A stretch of 64,000 nucleotides of DNA, taken from NCBI RefSeq assembly GCF_022387135.1, contig NZ_CP092462.1, positions 4,402,001 to 4,466,000 on the forward strand, written 5' to 3'. The notes below the pieces were generated by a model. It was not told the DNA's origin. It was given only the letters and a program-made list of their open reading frames with translations, and searched no databases. Positions 34,333 to 43,889 of this stretch are shown here, piece by piece (the first letter of the stretch is position 1; each line of letters starts with the position of its first letter). A program made the translations under genes and the position numbers. Source of the stretch: Comamonas sp. B21-038. Its GTDB lineage: Bacteria; Pseudomonadota; Gammaproteobacteria; Burkholderiales; Burkholderiaceae_C.

Positions 34333-35550
34333 TTAGGCGGTCTGGCCGATGTCGTAGGCCAGCTGTGCAGCGGTGCCAAACGCCAACGTAAAGCCCAGCG
34401 CGCCATGGCCGGTGTTGATCCAGAGGTTGCTGGCACCGGCCGACTTGGCAATCGGCACGGCCGTCGGCGTGGCAGGGCGCAGGCCGGCCCAGGGCTGGAC
34501 GTTGACGTAATCGCTGCAACCGGGAAACACCGCTTCGGTGGACGCGCAGAGGCTGCGGATCTTGTCCTGCGGAATGCGCAGGTCGTGGCCCACCAGCTCC
34601 ACCATGCCGGCCACGCGCAGGCGCTGGCCAATGCGCGCAAACACCACCTTGCGGGCGCTGTCGGTAATGCTCACCGCCGGTGCCTTGCGGCCTGCTGCGG
34701 CCACGTCCAACGTGATGCTGTAGCCCTTGAGCGGGTAGACCGGCAGATCCACCCCCAGCGGCTTGCACAGCGCCACGCTGTCCACGCCCAGCGCGACCAT
34801 GAAGTGGTCGGCCTCGATCTCGCCCTGCGCGGTCTGCAGCGCGACGATCTTGCCCCCTTCGCGGCGCAGGCGCTCGATGGGGGTGTCCATGATGAACTTC
34901 ACGCCCTTTTGGCGCAGCCAGTCTTCGAGCTGGCGGCAGACCTGGTAGCAATCGGCGGCGCACTCGCTGGGCGTGTGCACGGCGCCGGCGAACTGGCTGC
35001 GGTAAGCGGCCAGCGCGGGCTCGAGCGCCACCGCTTCGTCGGGGCCGACGATGCGCTGCGGCGCGCTGCCCAGCTGGCTTTGCACATCGACCTGGTGGCG
35101 CGCCGATTGCACGGCTGCATCACTGGGGTAGAGCACCAGCTTGCCGGTGGTGCTGTAGTCCCAGTCGCCCCCGACCTGGGTCTGCATGGCCTCAAAACGC
35201 TGGCGGCTGACGGCAGCCAGTTGCAGCAAGGCGCGGGTGCTGGCGGCGGAGCGGTCGGCATTGCAGGCGCCCAGAAAGGCCAGGCCCCATTTCCACTGCT
35301 GGGGATCGGCCTGCAGGCGGAACTTGAGCGGCGAATCGCTGCTGAACAGCAGCTTGGGCAGCTGCTTCCAGATCGCAGGGTCGGCCAGCGGCTGCACATA
35401 GCTGTAGCTCAGCTGCGCACCATTGCCCTTGCTGGTGCCACTGCCCGCATGGGAGGCCTTGTCAACCACCGTCACCTGGTGCCCGGCCTGGGTCAGCTCA
35501 TAGGCGGCAGCCAAACCCACAATCCCCGCACCCAGAATGCAAACCTGCAT
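34333..35550 (-). CDS. D-amino-acid dehydrogenase small subunit (DadA-like)
   Basis: A 405-residue FAD-dependent oxidoreductase. The dinucleotide motif is right at the start (VCILGAGIVGLAAAYELTQAGHQVTVVDK, residues 3-31). The family segment AGSGTSKGNGAQLSYSYVQPLADP and the C-terminal WAGLRPATPTAVPIAKS ... NLWINTGHGALGFTLAFGTA complete the DadA pattern. It oxidatively deaminates D-amino acids and passes electrons to the respiratory chain. An upstream in-frame start is rejected because the FAD motif would lie too far in. It is divergent from the amino-acid binding protein gene. Confidence 0.9.
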   Translation of the reverse strand: MQVCILGAGIVGLAAAYELTQAGHQVTVVDKASHAGSGTSKGNGAQLSYSYVQPLADPAIWKQLPKLLFSSDSPLKFRLQADPQQWKWGLAFLGACNADRSAASTRALLQLAAVSRQRFEAMQTQVGGDWDYSTTGKLVLYPSDAAVQSARHQVDVQSQLGSAPQRIVGPDEAVALEPALAAYRSQFAGAVHTPSECAADCYQVCRQLEDWLRQKGVKFIMDTPIERLRREGGKIVALQTAQGEIEADHFMVALGVDSVALCKPLGVDLPVYPLKGYSITLDVAAAGRKAPAVSITDSARKVVFARIGQRLRVAGMVELVGHDLRIPQDKIRSLCASTEAVFPGCSDYVNVQPWAGLRPATPTAVPIAKSAGASNLWINTGHGALGFTLAFGTAAQLAYDIGQTA

Positions 35551-35774
35551 GGAACACCCCCTGAAAACCCTTAAATATAGGCGCTTGAAATCCGCCTGTC
35601 GCATAGCAAAATGGGCAACAGGCATGCCATTTGCTTATAGGTACAGCGGTTCCGCCTCTGTGCGGTATGCCATGCACCATAACCAAGCGTTATGGGCCTG
35701 TCCCAAAAAGGCATTGTTGAAACAAAGTGCTGGTTTCTACACTGTTCCTATTGTTTGATTCAAGGAGGTTCCCG

Positions 35775-36659
35775 ATGAAGTTTGTTAAGTCGCTGGTCTG
35801 TGCTGCTGCCGCCATCGCCTGCCTGCCCTCGGCCTTTGCCGATGTGCTGGCCAAGGCCAAGGATTCGGGCGAAATCACGTTCGCCTACCGTGAATCCTCG
35901 GTGCCGTTCAGCTACCTCTCCGGTGGCCAGAACGCCATCGGCTTCTCGGTGGACATCTCCAACGCCGTGGCAGACGCCGTGCGCAAGGAAATCGGCAAGC
36001 CCGACCTGAAGGTCAAATGGCAACCCGTCACCTCGGCCAACCGCATTCCGCTGATCCAGAACGGCACCGTGGTGCTCGAATGCGGCTCCACCACCAACAA
36101 CAGCGCCCGCAACAAGGACGTGGATTTCGCGATCAACTACTTCTACACCGGCACCCGCGTGGCGGTAAAGAAGAGCGCGGGCATCAAGAACTGGGCTGAT
36201 CTGAAGGGCAAGACCCTGGCGATCACCACCGGCACCACCAACCTGCCTGTGGTGCGCAAGTACAGCGCCGACCAGAAGCTGGACATCAACATTACCCTGG
36301 CCAAGGATCATGCTGACGGCTTCCTGCTGATGGAAAACGACCGCGCAGCCGGCTTTGCGATGGACGACATCCTGCTGTTCGGCCTCAAGGCCAACTCCAA
36401 GGACCCGGCGGCCTACGAAGTGGTGGCCGACGCACTGCAAGTCGAGCCCTATGCCTGCATGCTGCCCAAGGGCGATGCACCGTTCAAGAAGATCGTCGAT
36501 GGCGTCATCGGCGGCATGATGAAGTCGGGCGAGTTCACCAAGCTGTACGACAAGTGGTTCCTGCAGCCCATCCCTCCGAAGAACCAGGCGCTGGGCCTGC
36601 CAATGAACAAGGAACTGCAGGACAATCTGACCGCGCAAAGCGACAAGCCTGCGATCTGA
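35775..36659 (+). CDS. Amino-acid ABC transporter periplasmic binding protein (Glu/Asp type)
   Basis: A 294-residue periplasmic protein with a signal peptide ending AFA near residue 22. The two lobes follow the family 3 solute-binding pattern: GEITFAYRESSVPFSYLSGGQNAIGFSVDISNAVADAV, then GTTNLPVVRKYSADQKLDINITLAKDHADGFLLMENDRAAGFAMDDILL. It closely follows GltI, the glutamate/aspartate binder. AAGGAGG upstream gives a strong start. No permease or ATPase follows; an intrinsic terminator does, so it is an orphan binding protein or shares a transporter encoded elsewhere. Confidence 0.9.
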   Translation: MKFVKSLVCAAAAIACLPSAFADVLAKAKDSGEITFAYRESSVPFSYLSGGQNAIGFSVDISNAVADAVRKEIGKPDLKVKWQPVTSANRIPLIQNGTVVLECGSTTNNSARNKDVDFAINYFYTGTRVAVKKSAGIKNWADLKGKTLAITTGTTNLPVVRKYSADQKLDINITLAKDHADGFLLMENDRAAGFAMDDILLFGLKANSKDPAAYEVVADALQVEPYACMLPKGDAPFKKIVDGVIGGMMKSGEFTKLYDKWFLQPIPPKNQALGLPMNKELQDNLTAQSDKPAI

Positions 36660-36693
36660 TGGACAATCCCGTGTCGTGCAAGGCACGCACTGC

Positions 36694-36720
36694 AATGGCC
36701 CGGCAACGGGCCATTTTTCA
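36694..36720 (+). terminator. Terminator between the binding-protein and racemase genes
   Basis: AATGGCCCG (36694-36702) pairs with CGGGCCATT (36707-36715) around GCAA, followed by T's. It lies only 19 bases before the racemase start, so it may act as an attenuator as much as an end. Confidence 0.8.
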
Positions 36721-36738
36721 TTTTCTCTGGAGTTCGGC

Positions 36739-37470
36739 ATGAAGCTTCACACCGTAGGCATTCTGGGCGGCATGGGCCCGGCAGCAGGCGCTGATTTTGT
36801 GCGCCTGTTTGTACAGGCCTGCGCAGACCATGTGCGCGCAAGCGGCGCACCCGTTACCGACCAGGGCTACCCCGAGCACTGGCTGGCCCAGTTGCCCATA
36901 CCGGACCGCAGCGCAGCGCTGTTGGCGCCCGAGACCGCAGAAGACCCCTTCGCGATGATGTGCCAGGGCCTGGACAAGCTCCAGTCCGTCGGTGCCCAGG
37001 CGGTGGCCGTGGCCTGCAATACCGCCCATGCCTGGCATGGGCGCCTGCAGCAGGCCTACCCGCAGCTGCAGCTGCTGCATATCGCGCGCGTCGTGGCCGA
37101 GGGGCTGCAGCAGCAAGGCCAGCCGTCCTGCATGCTGCTGGCCACGCAAGGCACCTACCGCATTGGCCTGTATGACCAGGCGCTGGCCGCCTGCGGCATC
37201 ACCGTACACCTGCCGCAAGAGGCCGAGCGCGAGCAGCTGATGCGCGGCATCTACCAGGGTGTGAAGGCGGACCGCATGGACCAGGCGCGCGCCGATTTTG
37301 CAGCTGTGGCCCAGGCCATGCGCGCCCGCCATGGCGATGTGCCCCTGATCATGGGCTGCACCGAAATACCGCTGGCCCTGCCCGGGGCCGACAGCGTGCA
37401 AGGCCTGCCGCTGATCGACCCGGCCTGGGAGCTGGCCAAGGCATTGGCGCGCGTGGCCTACGGCGACTGA
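36739..37470 (+). CDS. Aspartate/glutamate racemase family protein
   Basis: A 243-residue PLP-independent racemase. The start TVGILGGMGPAAGADF is the family signature. The two catalytic cysteines are in place: Cys93 in VACNTAHAW and Cys207 in MGCTEIPL. Interconversion of L- and D-Asp or Glu is inferred. Its position beside a Glu/Asp-type binding protein and a DadA-like dehydrogenase suggests shared D-amino-acid metabolism. Confidence 0.9.
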   Translation: MKLHTVGILGGMGPAAGADFVRLFVQACADHVRASGAPVTDQGYPEHWLAQLPIPDRSAALLAPETAEDPFAMMCQGLDKLQSVGAQAVAVACNTAHAWHGRLQQAYPQLQLLHIARVVAEGLQQQGQPSCMLLATQGTYRIGLYDQALAACGITVHLPQEAEREQLMRGIYQGVKADRMDQARADFAAVAQAMRARHGDVPLIMGCTEIPLALPGADSVQGLPLIDPAWELAKALARVAYGD

Positions 37471-37471
37471 A

Positions 37472-37900
37472 TCAGTCCGCGTTTTCGAGCACCGCCATCG
37501 TGATGCGCGACACGCAAGTCAGTTTGCCCTCGTCGTTGACCATCTCGATCTGCCAGACCTGGGTCATGCGGCCGATATGCACCGGCTTGGCCGTGCCGGT
37601 GACCCAGCCGCTCTTCACGCCCCGGATATGGTTGGCATTGATATCGAGGCCGACACAGTGCCAGCCTGCCGGCGAAGAGAACAGCGCACCGACGGAGCCC
37701 AGGGTCTCTGCCAGCACCACGCTGATGCCGCCATGCAGCAGGCCAAAGGGCTGGTGCGTGCGGTGGTCCACCGGCACACGGCCCACCAGGTAGTCATCGC
37801 CAATTTCCAGGTATTCGATGCCCAGGTGTTCAATCGCCGTATGGCGCGCTTTGTCACGCAACGCGTCCAGCGAGATGGGCTTTTTCCAGATAGCAGTCAT
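37472..37900 (-). CDS. Hotdog-fold acyl-CoA thioesterase (MenI/YdiI type)
   Basis: A 142-residue thioesterase of the PaaI/YdiI group. The helix motif PFGLLHGGISVVLAETLGSVGA contains the His-Gly-Gly and catalytic Glu of the family. LDINANHIRGVKSGWVTGTAKPVHIGR and the terminal strand VSRITMAVLE complete the fold. It hydrolyses an aromatic or acyl-CoA. It ends one base after the convergent racemase gene. Confidence 0.9.
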   Translation of the reverse strand: MTAIWKKPISLDALRDKARHTAIEHLGIEYLEIGDDYLVGRVPVDHRTHQPFGLLHGGISVVLAETLGSVGALFSSPAGWHCVGLDINANHIRGVKSGWVTGTAKPVHIGRMTQVWQIEMVNDEGKLTCVSRITMAVLENAD

Positions 37901-38067
37901 GGGGTGTCCAGGCTCAACAACAGGGATGCCACAGCATAGCGCTGCGCAAGCCGGCTGCCTACCGCCTGCATGACGCGTCGGTTGAGGCGGGGCGCTGGGG
38001 TGAGCTTTGTGGCAGCTTTTGATGCAGCGGCGGGCCTTCTGTACAGGTTCTCAGGCCTACGATCCGC

Positions 38068-39024
38068 TCAATTGCTCGTTGGCACCTGCTCGCCATCGCC
38101 GTCCGCCTCACCCAGGCCGTCGTCGCCGCTGGCGCCGTCTTCGACCAGCAGCTCCACCAGCTCGCGGGCGAAGGAGGGCAGGGATTCGAGGTTGCGCACG
38201 ACGATCTGCATCTCGCGGTTGGACCATTCGTCCGAGATGCTGATGATGCGGATGTCCATGCTGCGCGCATGGCGGCGGGCAGCGGATTCGGGCAGGATGC
38301 CGATGCCTACGCCCGCCTCGATCATGCGGCAGGCCGCTTCAAAATTGCCCACCTGGATGCGTTGCTTGATCGGGCGGTGCAGCAGGTCACTGTGCTGGCG
38401 CAGGAACGCATGGATGGCGCTGGATTCGTGCAGGCCGATGTAGTCGTATTCCAAGGTATCGCCAAAGGCCACGGACTTGCGGCGGGCGAGCGCATGGTCG
38501 GCATAGACGACGAGCACCAGGCGGTCGCTGCGGTAGGGCATTGCGACCAGGCTTTCGGTGCGCACCTGGCCGGCGACGATGCCGATATCGGTCTGGCCTT
38601 CGCCGACGGCACGGATGATGTCGTTGGACAGGCGCTCGCGCAGGTCGATGTCCACATCCGGGTGCTTGCGCAGATAGGCGCGCAGCACCGGAGGCAGAAA
38701 CTCGCCCAGCGCCGTGGTGTTGGCAAACACCCGCACATGGCCCTTGATGCCGCGTGCGTACTCCTGCATGTCGCCGCGCAGGTGCTCGATCTGGCCCAGC
38801 ACCGTGCGGGCATGCTGCACAAAGGCCTGGCCCGGCAAGGTCAAGGTGACGCCCTGGCTGGTGCGGTACAGCAGCTTGACACCCATGCTCTCTTCGAGGT
38901 TCTTGATGCGGGTGCTGGCCGCCGGCAGCGAGATGAACGACAGCTCGGCCCCCCGCGTCATGCTGTTCGCGTCTGCCACATGCACCATCAGGCGCAGATC
39001 CACCAAGTCAAAATGCATAGCCAT
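38068..39024 (-). CDS. LysR-family regulator
   Basis: A 318-residue regulator with a typical N-terminal helix-turn-helix (LVDLRLMVHVADANSMTRGAELSFISLPAASTRIKNLEESMG) and an effector domain. The last 20 residues are acidic (DGASGDDGLGEADGDGE), unlike the core family. It resembles CysL/GltC-like activators with no clear assignment. The neighbouring sdaA and aidB genes lie upstream on the same strand. A longer frame opens upstream in sdaA and is rejected. Confidence 0.9.
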   Translation of the reverse strand: MAMHFDLVDLRLMVHVADANSMTRGAELSFISLPAASTRIKNLEESMGVKLLYRTSQGVTLTLPGQAFVQHARTVLGQIEHLRGDMQEYARGIKGHVRVFANTTALGEFLPPVLRAYLRKHPDVDIDLRERLSNDIIRAVGEGQTDIGIVAGQVRTESLVAMPYRSDRLVLVVYADHALARRKSVAFGDTLEYDYIGLHESSAIHAFLRQHSDLLHRPIKQRIQVGNFEAACRMIEAGVGIGILPESAARRHARSMDIRIISISDEWSNREMQIVVRNLESLPSFARELVELLVEDGASGDDGLGEADGDGEQVPTSN

Positions 39025-39119
39025 GGCGCGATTGTAGGCCTTGCGTTTTAACCCAGGGACCCTCTGGCCGCCGCAAGCTGCCCCGCCTGTCACCCAGGTT
39101 GGGCTTGGGTCCAGCGCCC

Positions 39120-40502
39120 TCAGCACTCGACGATGTGCACCGCCAGGCCGCCCAGCGAGGTTTCCTTGTACTTGCTCATCATGTCGGCGCCGGTGGCGCG
39201 CATCGTCGCAATCACCTTGTCCAGGCTGACGATGTGCGAGCCGTCGCCGCGCAGCGCCATGCGCGCTGCATTGATGGCCTTGACGGCGGCCAGTGCATTG
39301 CGCTCGATGCAGGGCACCTGCACCAGGCCGGCGACCGGATCGCAGGTGAGGCCCAGGTGGTGCTCCATGCCGATCTCGGCGGCGTTCTCCACCTGCGCGG
39401 GGGTGCCGCCCAGCACGGCGCACAGGCCGGCGGCCGCCATCGAGCAGGCCACACCCACTTCGCCCTGGCAACCCACTTCGGCGCCGGAGATCGAGGCGTT
39501 CTCCTTGTACAGAATGCCGATCGCGCCGGCGGTCAGCAAAAAGTCCACCACCCCGGCCTCGGTGGCGCCGGGTACAAAGCGCCAGTAATAGTGCAGCACG
39601 GCCGGCACGATGCCGGCGGCGCCATTGGTGGGTGCGGTCACCACGCGGCCACCGGCAGCGTTTTCTTCATTCACCGCCAGCGCAAACAGGTTCACCCAGT
39701 CAATCACCTCCAGCGGATCGGTGTTGGCATGCTGGGTCAGGCCTTCGTAAAAGCCTGCGGCGCGGCGCTTCACGTTCAGTCCACCAGGCAGGCGGCCTTG
39801 CGTGCTGCAGCCGCGTTGCACGCAGTCCTGCATCGCCTGCCAGATCTTGCGCAGGCCGCTGTCGATGTCGGCATCGCTGCGCCAGTGGCGCTCATTGGTG
39901 CGCATGATCTGCGCAATGGGCTGCTGGTGGTCATGCGCCAGTTGCAGCAGCTGCGCGGCGCTGTGAAAGGGCAGGGGCAGCACATCGGTATCGGGTGCAA
40001 TCGCTTGCTGGCGCTCGGCATCGTGGGCCGCTTCTTCGCTGACGATAAAGCCGCCGCCCACCGAGTAGTAGGCTTGCGCATCAACCAGTTCATGCTGGGC
40101 ATCCCAGGCCTCAAAGCGCATGCCGTTGGGGTGGAAAGGCAGGCTCACCGCGCCAATCAGGAGCAGGTCGGTGGCGGGGTCGAACACGATGCGCTGCTCA
40201 CCGTTGAGCAGCAGCTGCTGGCTGTTGTTGACCTGGGCAATGATGGCATCGACGGCGTTCACATCGACCGTATCGGGTGCATGGCCGGCCAGACCGAGGA
40301 TCACGGCGCGGTCGCTGGCGTGGCCGATACCGGTAGCGCCCAGCGAGCCAAACAGCTGGCAGCGCAGGCGGGCCACCTGTGCCAGCGCCCCCTGGCGCTG
40401 CAGGCGCTGCACAAAGGCGTGCGCGGCGCGCATCGGGCCGACGGTGTGCGAGCTGCTGGGCCCGATACCGATCTTGAACAAATCAAACACGCTGACGGCC
40501 AT
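39120..40502 (-). CDS. sdaA: L-serine ammonia-lyase, single-chain iron-sulfur type
   Basis: A 460-residue enzyme converting L-serine to pyruvate and ammonia with a [4Fe-4S] cluster. The N-terminal beta domain starts [22 protein letters not shown]. The alpha domain contains [17 protein letters not shown]. The cysteines that hold the cluster are visible in [16 protein letters not shown] and [19 protein letters not shown]. Length equals that of E. coli SdaA/SdaB. It lies 13 bases after aidB on the same strand. A 27-codon upstream extension is rejected because the family begins at MAVSVFDLF. Confidence 0.95.
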   Translation of the reverse strand: MAVSVFDLFKIGIGPSSSHTVGPMRAAHAFVQRLQRQGALAQVARLRCQLFGSLGATGIGHASDRAVILGLAGHAPDTVDVNAVDAIIAQVNNSQQLLLNGEQRIVFDPATDLLLIGAVSLPFHPNGMRFEAWDAQHELVDAQAYYSVGGGFIVSEEAAHDAERQQAIAPDTDVLPLPFHSAAQLLQLAHDHQQPIAQIMRTNERHWRSDADIDSGLRKIWQAMQDCVQRGCSTQGRLPGGLNVKRRAAGFYEGLTQHANTDPLEVIDWVNLFALAVNEENAAGGRVVTAPTNGAAGIVPAVLHYYWRFVPGATEAGVVDFLLTAGAIGILYKENASISGAEVGCQGEVGVACSMAAAGLCAVLGGTPAQVENAAEIGMEHHLGLTCDPVAGLVQVPCIERNALAAVKAINAARMALRGDGSHIVSLDKVIATMRATGADMMSKYKETSLGGLAVHIVEC

Positions 40503-40515
40503 GGCTACTTTCCGG

Positions 40516-42258
40516 TCAATGTTGCAACTGCAGACTGGCGCCGAGGATAGCGCTGATTTGGGCCTTGGCAAGGGGAAAAGCACCCATCACGCCCAGGTGG
40601 GCATGCGGCCCCAGGCGGCTGGCCACAAAGGCATCGGCATGCGCGGGCGCGGCGTGCTGCCGCATCAGGCCCGCCTGCGCCACCAGCACCAGCTGCTGCA
40701 CCCATTGGCGCGCCTGCGCCTGCTGTGCCCAGGCATCCTGCGCCATCGCCTGCCACTGGGTGTGCAGGCGCTGCAGCGCTTGCGCCATCGCCAGGTCATC
40801 CGCTGCCATGCGCTGCAGGTCCTGCCACAGTGCATCACGCAACGCGGGCTCGCGCTGCAGCGCCTTGAGCACATCCAGGCACATCACATTGCCCGAGCCC
40901 TCCCAGATCGAATTGACCGGTGCTTCGCGGTAAATACGGGCGAGCGCCGAGCTCTCGGTATAGCCATTGCCGCCCAGCACTTCCATCGCCTCGGCGCTGC
41001 AGGCAATGGCACGTTTGCAGACCCAGAACTTGGCCGCCGGTGTCATGATGCGCTGCCAGGCCAGCGCCGTGGTCTGGCCTGGGGCGCTGCTGTCTTCAAA
41101 GGCCTGTGCCAGCCGCATGGCCAGCAGCAGCGCCGCTTCGCTCTCCAGCGCCAGATCGGCCAGCACCGATTGCATCAGCGGCTGCGCCGCCAAGGCCGCA
41201 CCAAAGGCCTGGCGGTGCCTGGCAGACCACAGGGCCTGCACGGTGGCCTGGCGCAGCAGCGCGCTGCTGCCCAGCACGCAGCACAGCCGCGTGATGGTGG
41301 CCATCTCCATGATGGTGGCAATGCCCCGGCCTTCCTCACCTACGAGTACGCCATAGGCGTCGTCAAACAGCACCTCGCTGCTGGCATTGCTGCGGTTGCC
41401 CACCTTGTCCTTGAGGCGCTGCACCAGCACGCTGTTGCGCCTGCCATCGGGCCGCCAGCGCGGCACCCAGAAGCAGGCCAGCGGTGCCTGCAGCGCATGG
41501 GTGTCGTGCGCGCTGCTGGCCATGCGTGCCACCACCAGGTGCGCATCGGCCGTCGGCACCGAGTAAAACCATTTATGGCCCTGAAGCCGGTAGGCGGCGC
41601 CGCGCCCACCGCCTGCGGCATCCGGCGGGTAGGCCACGGTGGTGTTGTTGCGCACATCCGATCCGCCTTGCTTTTCGGTCATACCCATGCCCACCCACAA
41701 AGCTGTTTTGTCTGCCACCGGTGCATCACGCGCGTCATGCTCGGCGCTGCTGATGCCGCGCGCGATCTGTGCCCACAACGCGGGCTCCTTGCGCAGCACC
41801 GGGATGGCTGCCGTCGTCATCGTTGCGGGGCAGAGGCTGCCCGCCTCCGCCTGGCCATGCAGGTAAAAGCCGGCGGCCCAGGCCGTCCAGCGGCCGCTGG
41901 TTGCAGGGGGCGGTGCATGGGCCGGTGCATCGGCAGCGGGTGCGCCGGCAAACGGCATGTCGATCAGCTGCTGCGCGCGGTAATGGGCCAGCACCTGGTG
42001 CCATGCGGGATGGAACTCCACCTGGTCGATGCGCCGGCCCCGTGCATCCCAGGGCTGCAACTGCGGCGGGTGGCGGTTGGCCTGGTCGGCTAACTGAGCA
42101 AACGCCGCGCTGCCCACGGTGCGCGCATGCTGCTGCAAGCCCGGCAGCCAGGGGTGGGCCTGCGCACGCGCCAGCGCGGCCTGCAAGGCCGGATCGCTGC
42201 CCAGCGGGTCGTAGCCGACCAGCTCATCCACCAGGTTGTCCTTGTTGCGCTCTGCCAT
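40516..42258 (-). CDS. aidB: AidB-like acyl-CoA dehydrogenase
   Basis: A 580-residue flavoprotein of the AidB branch. The N-terminal domain has [13 protein letters not shown] and [14 protein letters not shown]. The middle contains the FAD-proximal [18 protein letters not shown] and the conserved [19 protein letters not shown]. The end includes [22 protein letters not shown] and a short C-terminal DNA-contacting region. E. coli AidB belongs to the adaptive response to alkylation, but homologues are often of unclear role. No ada or alkA gene is nearby. Confidence 0.92.
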   Translation of the reverse strand: MAERNKDNLVDELVGYDPLGSDPALQAALARAQAHPWLPGLQQHARTVGSAAFAQLADQANRHPPQLQPWDARGRRIDQVEFHPAWHQVLAHYRAQQLIDMPFAGAPAADAPAHAPPPATSGRWTAWAAGFYLHGQAEAGSLCPATMTTAAIPVLRKEPALWAQIARGISSAEHDARDAPVADKTALWVGMGMTEKQGGSDVRNNTTVAYPPDAAGGGRGAAYRLQGHKWFYSVPTADAHLVVARMASSAHDTHALQAPLACFWVPRWRPDGRRNSVLVQRLKDKVGNRSNASSEVLFDDAYGVLVGEEGRGIATIMEMATITRLCCVLGSSALLRQATVQALWSARHRQAFGAALAAQPLMQSVLADLALESEAALLLAMRLAQAFEDSSAPGQTTALAWQRIMTPAAKFWVCKRAIACSAEAMEVLGGNGYTESSALARIYREAPVNSIWEGSGNVMCLDVLKALQREPALRDALWQDLQRMAADDLAMAQALQRLHTQWQAMAQDAWAQQAQARQWVQQLVLVAQAGLMRQHAAPAHADAFVASRLGPHAHLGVMGAFPLAKAQISAILGASLQLQH

Positions 42259-42320
42259 GGCTGCTCTCCCAGATGTGTTCCTCCATTCTAGGAACGGCGC
42301 AGCAGCAACGCAAAAGCCGG

Positions 42321-43124
42321 TCAGCGTGTGGCGTTCAGCCGGTCCAGCCGCAGGCGCTGGCGCTCATCACCCAGCGCCCGGGCGGCCAGCAGCACGCTGC
42401 CGGCAGCGGCCAGCGCGCCGGCAAAGGTCAGCAGCAGCAATAGCAGAATCTGGTATTTGGCGGCTTCCAGCGGGTCCATGCCGCCCAGGATCTGGCCGGT
42501 CATGATGCCCGGCAGAGTGATCAGCCCGGCGGCCGACATCTGGTTGATGATGGGGATCAGCCCCCGGCGGATGGCCGCACGGGTGTGCGGCGCCATCGCC
42601 CGGCGCAAGGAAACACCCAGCGCCAGCTGGGCCTCAATGGCGGCGCGGCCGGTGCGTACGCCGTCAAAGAAACTGTCCAGCCCCAGGCTGGCGGCATTGA
42701 GCACGCTGCCCAGCACAATGCCCATCAACGGAATCGCATAGCGCGCATCAAACCAGGGGTCGGGCCGCACGGCGGTCATCAGCGCCAGCACTACGGTCGA
42801 CAGACTCGACAGCGCGACCACCAGGCCCGCAATGCGGTAGTTGCCCCCGCCGGACAGGCGCTGGTGCGGCCGCACCGCGACTTCGCGCGCGGCAGCGGCC
42901 ACCATCACCAGCACCACGACCAAGGTGGTGCCCGGGTGCGCCTGCTGGAACACCAGCCGCAGCACATAGCCCACCAGCAGCAGCTGCACCCCCATGCGCA
43001 GCGATGCCCACAGCACCTGGCGCTGCAGCTGCAGGCGCATGGCCCAGGATGCAGCAGCAGCGGCCAGCACCAGCGCCGCGCCCACCAGCAGATCGCTGGG
43101 CTGCAGATGGATGGCCGGGTTCAT
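42321..43124 (-). CDS. fetB: FetB-like iron-export ABC permease
   Basis: A 267-residue inner-membrane protein with about seven hydrophobic segments. The family markers ASLRMGVQLLLVGYVL, the MVAAAAREVAVRPHQR segment and the cytoplasmic LITLPGIMTGQILGGMDPLEAAKYQ near the end match FetB (UPF0014). It overlaps the ATPase gene by four bases (ATGA). Together they would export iron and protect against oxidative stress, as in E. coli. Confidence 0.9.
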   Translation of the reverse strand: MNPAIHLQPSDLLVGAALVLAAAAASWAMRLQLQRQVLWASLRMGVQLLLVGYVLRLVFQQAHPGTTLVVVLVMVAAAAREVAVRPHQRLSGGGNYRIAGLVVALSSLSTVVLALMTAVRPDPWFDARYAIPLMGIVLGSVLNAASLGLDSFFDGVRTGRAAIEAQLALGVSLRRAMAPHTRAAIRRGLIPIINQMSAAGLITLPGIMTGQILGGMDPLEAAKYQILLLLLLTFAGALAAAGSVLLAARALGDERQRLRLDRLNATR

Positions 43125-43750
43125 TGCGCAGCCTCCATTGGCAGCAGTTGGTGGTCTACCAGTTGCAGGCAGCGCTGGCCGACGCGGGCCGCCTGGGCCT
43201 GCGAATGGGTTACCCACAGCAGGCTCAAGCCCTGCTGCTGGCAGCGCTGCAGCAATTGCTCCACCGCAGCGACCGACGTGTCATCGAGCGCAGCCGTGGG
43301 CTCATCGAGCAGCAGCACCTGGGGCTGGCGCAGCAGTCCGCGCAGCAAGGCCAGGCGCTGGCGCTCCCCGGTCGACAACTGGGCCAGCGGAATACCGATG
43401 AATCCCTGGCGCAGCCCCAGTTCGCTGGCCATCTCCAGCAGCGCCGATTGCGAACCCTGCGGGAAATGCTCCATCACCGATGGCCCCCACCAGGCCGGCT
43501 CCGCTGCCAGGTATATCACCTGCTGGCGCCACGCAGGCCCACTGAAGGTGCTGCGCGGCTGGCCGTTGAGCAGCACCTCGCCACTGCCCGGATCCAGGTC
43601 GGCAATCAGCCGCAACAACACCGATTTACCCGCCCCCGATGCCCCCATGACGGCGATGCATTCGCCTGCGCCCAACTCCAGCGAGCAGGGCCCGCTGATG
43701 GGGCTTTGTAGAGCGCGGATGGACAGGCGGCTGGGCTGAGAGGCTGGCAT
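43121..43750 (-). CDS. fetA: FetA-like ABC transporter ATPase
   Basis: A 209-residue ATP-binding subunit. Walker A GASGAGKS is at residues 36-43. The ABC signature (LSTGERQRLALLRGLL) is near 123, and Walker B VLLLDEPTAALDD is near 142. The H-loop lies in LLWVTHSQAQA. It precedes fetB with an ATGA overlap, as in the E. coli fetAB operon, and is the first gene of a leftward run that may extend into aidB. Confidence 0.92.
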   Translation of the reverse strand: MPASQPSRLSIRALQSPISGPCSLELGAGECIAVMGASGAGKSVLLRLIADLDPGSGEVLLNGQPRSTFSGPAWRQQVIYLAAEPAWWGPSVMEHFPQGSQSALLEMASELGLRQGFIGIPLAQLSTGERQRLALLRGLLRQPQVLLLDEPTAALDDTSVAAVEQLLQRCQQQGLSLLWVTHSQAQAARVGQRCLQLVDHQLLPMEAAQ

Positions 43751-43828
43751 GGTGGCTGAGTGTAGCGCTGGGCTTGCGGAGTCGGGTCCACCGTACGCGA
43801 TGGATGAGCGTTTTGCTCACCAGCAGAA

Positions 43829-43869
43829 AAGCCAGCAGCACCCAAGCCTGGGTGGCTGCTGGCTTCTTG
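43829..43869 (-). terminator. Terminator of the exported-protein gene at 43890
   Basis: AAGCCAGCAGC and GCTGCTGGCTT pair around an inner ACCCA/TGGGT stem. Leftward it ends in a T run. Confidence 0.75.
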
Positions 43870-43889
43870 GAGAGCGGTGCCGTGAGGGC

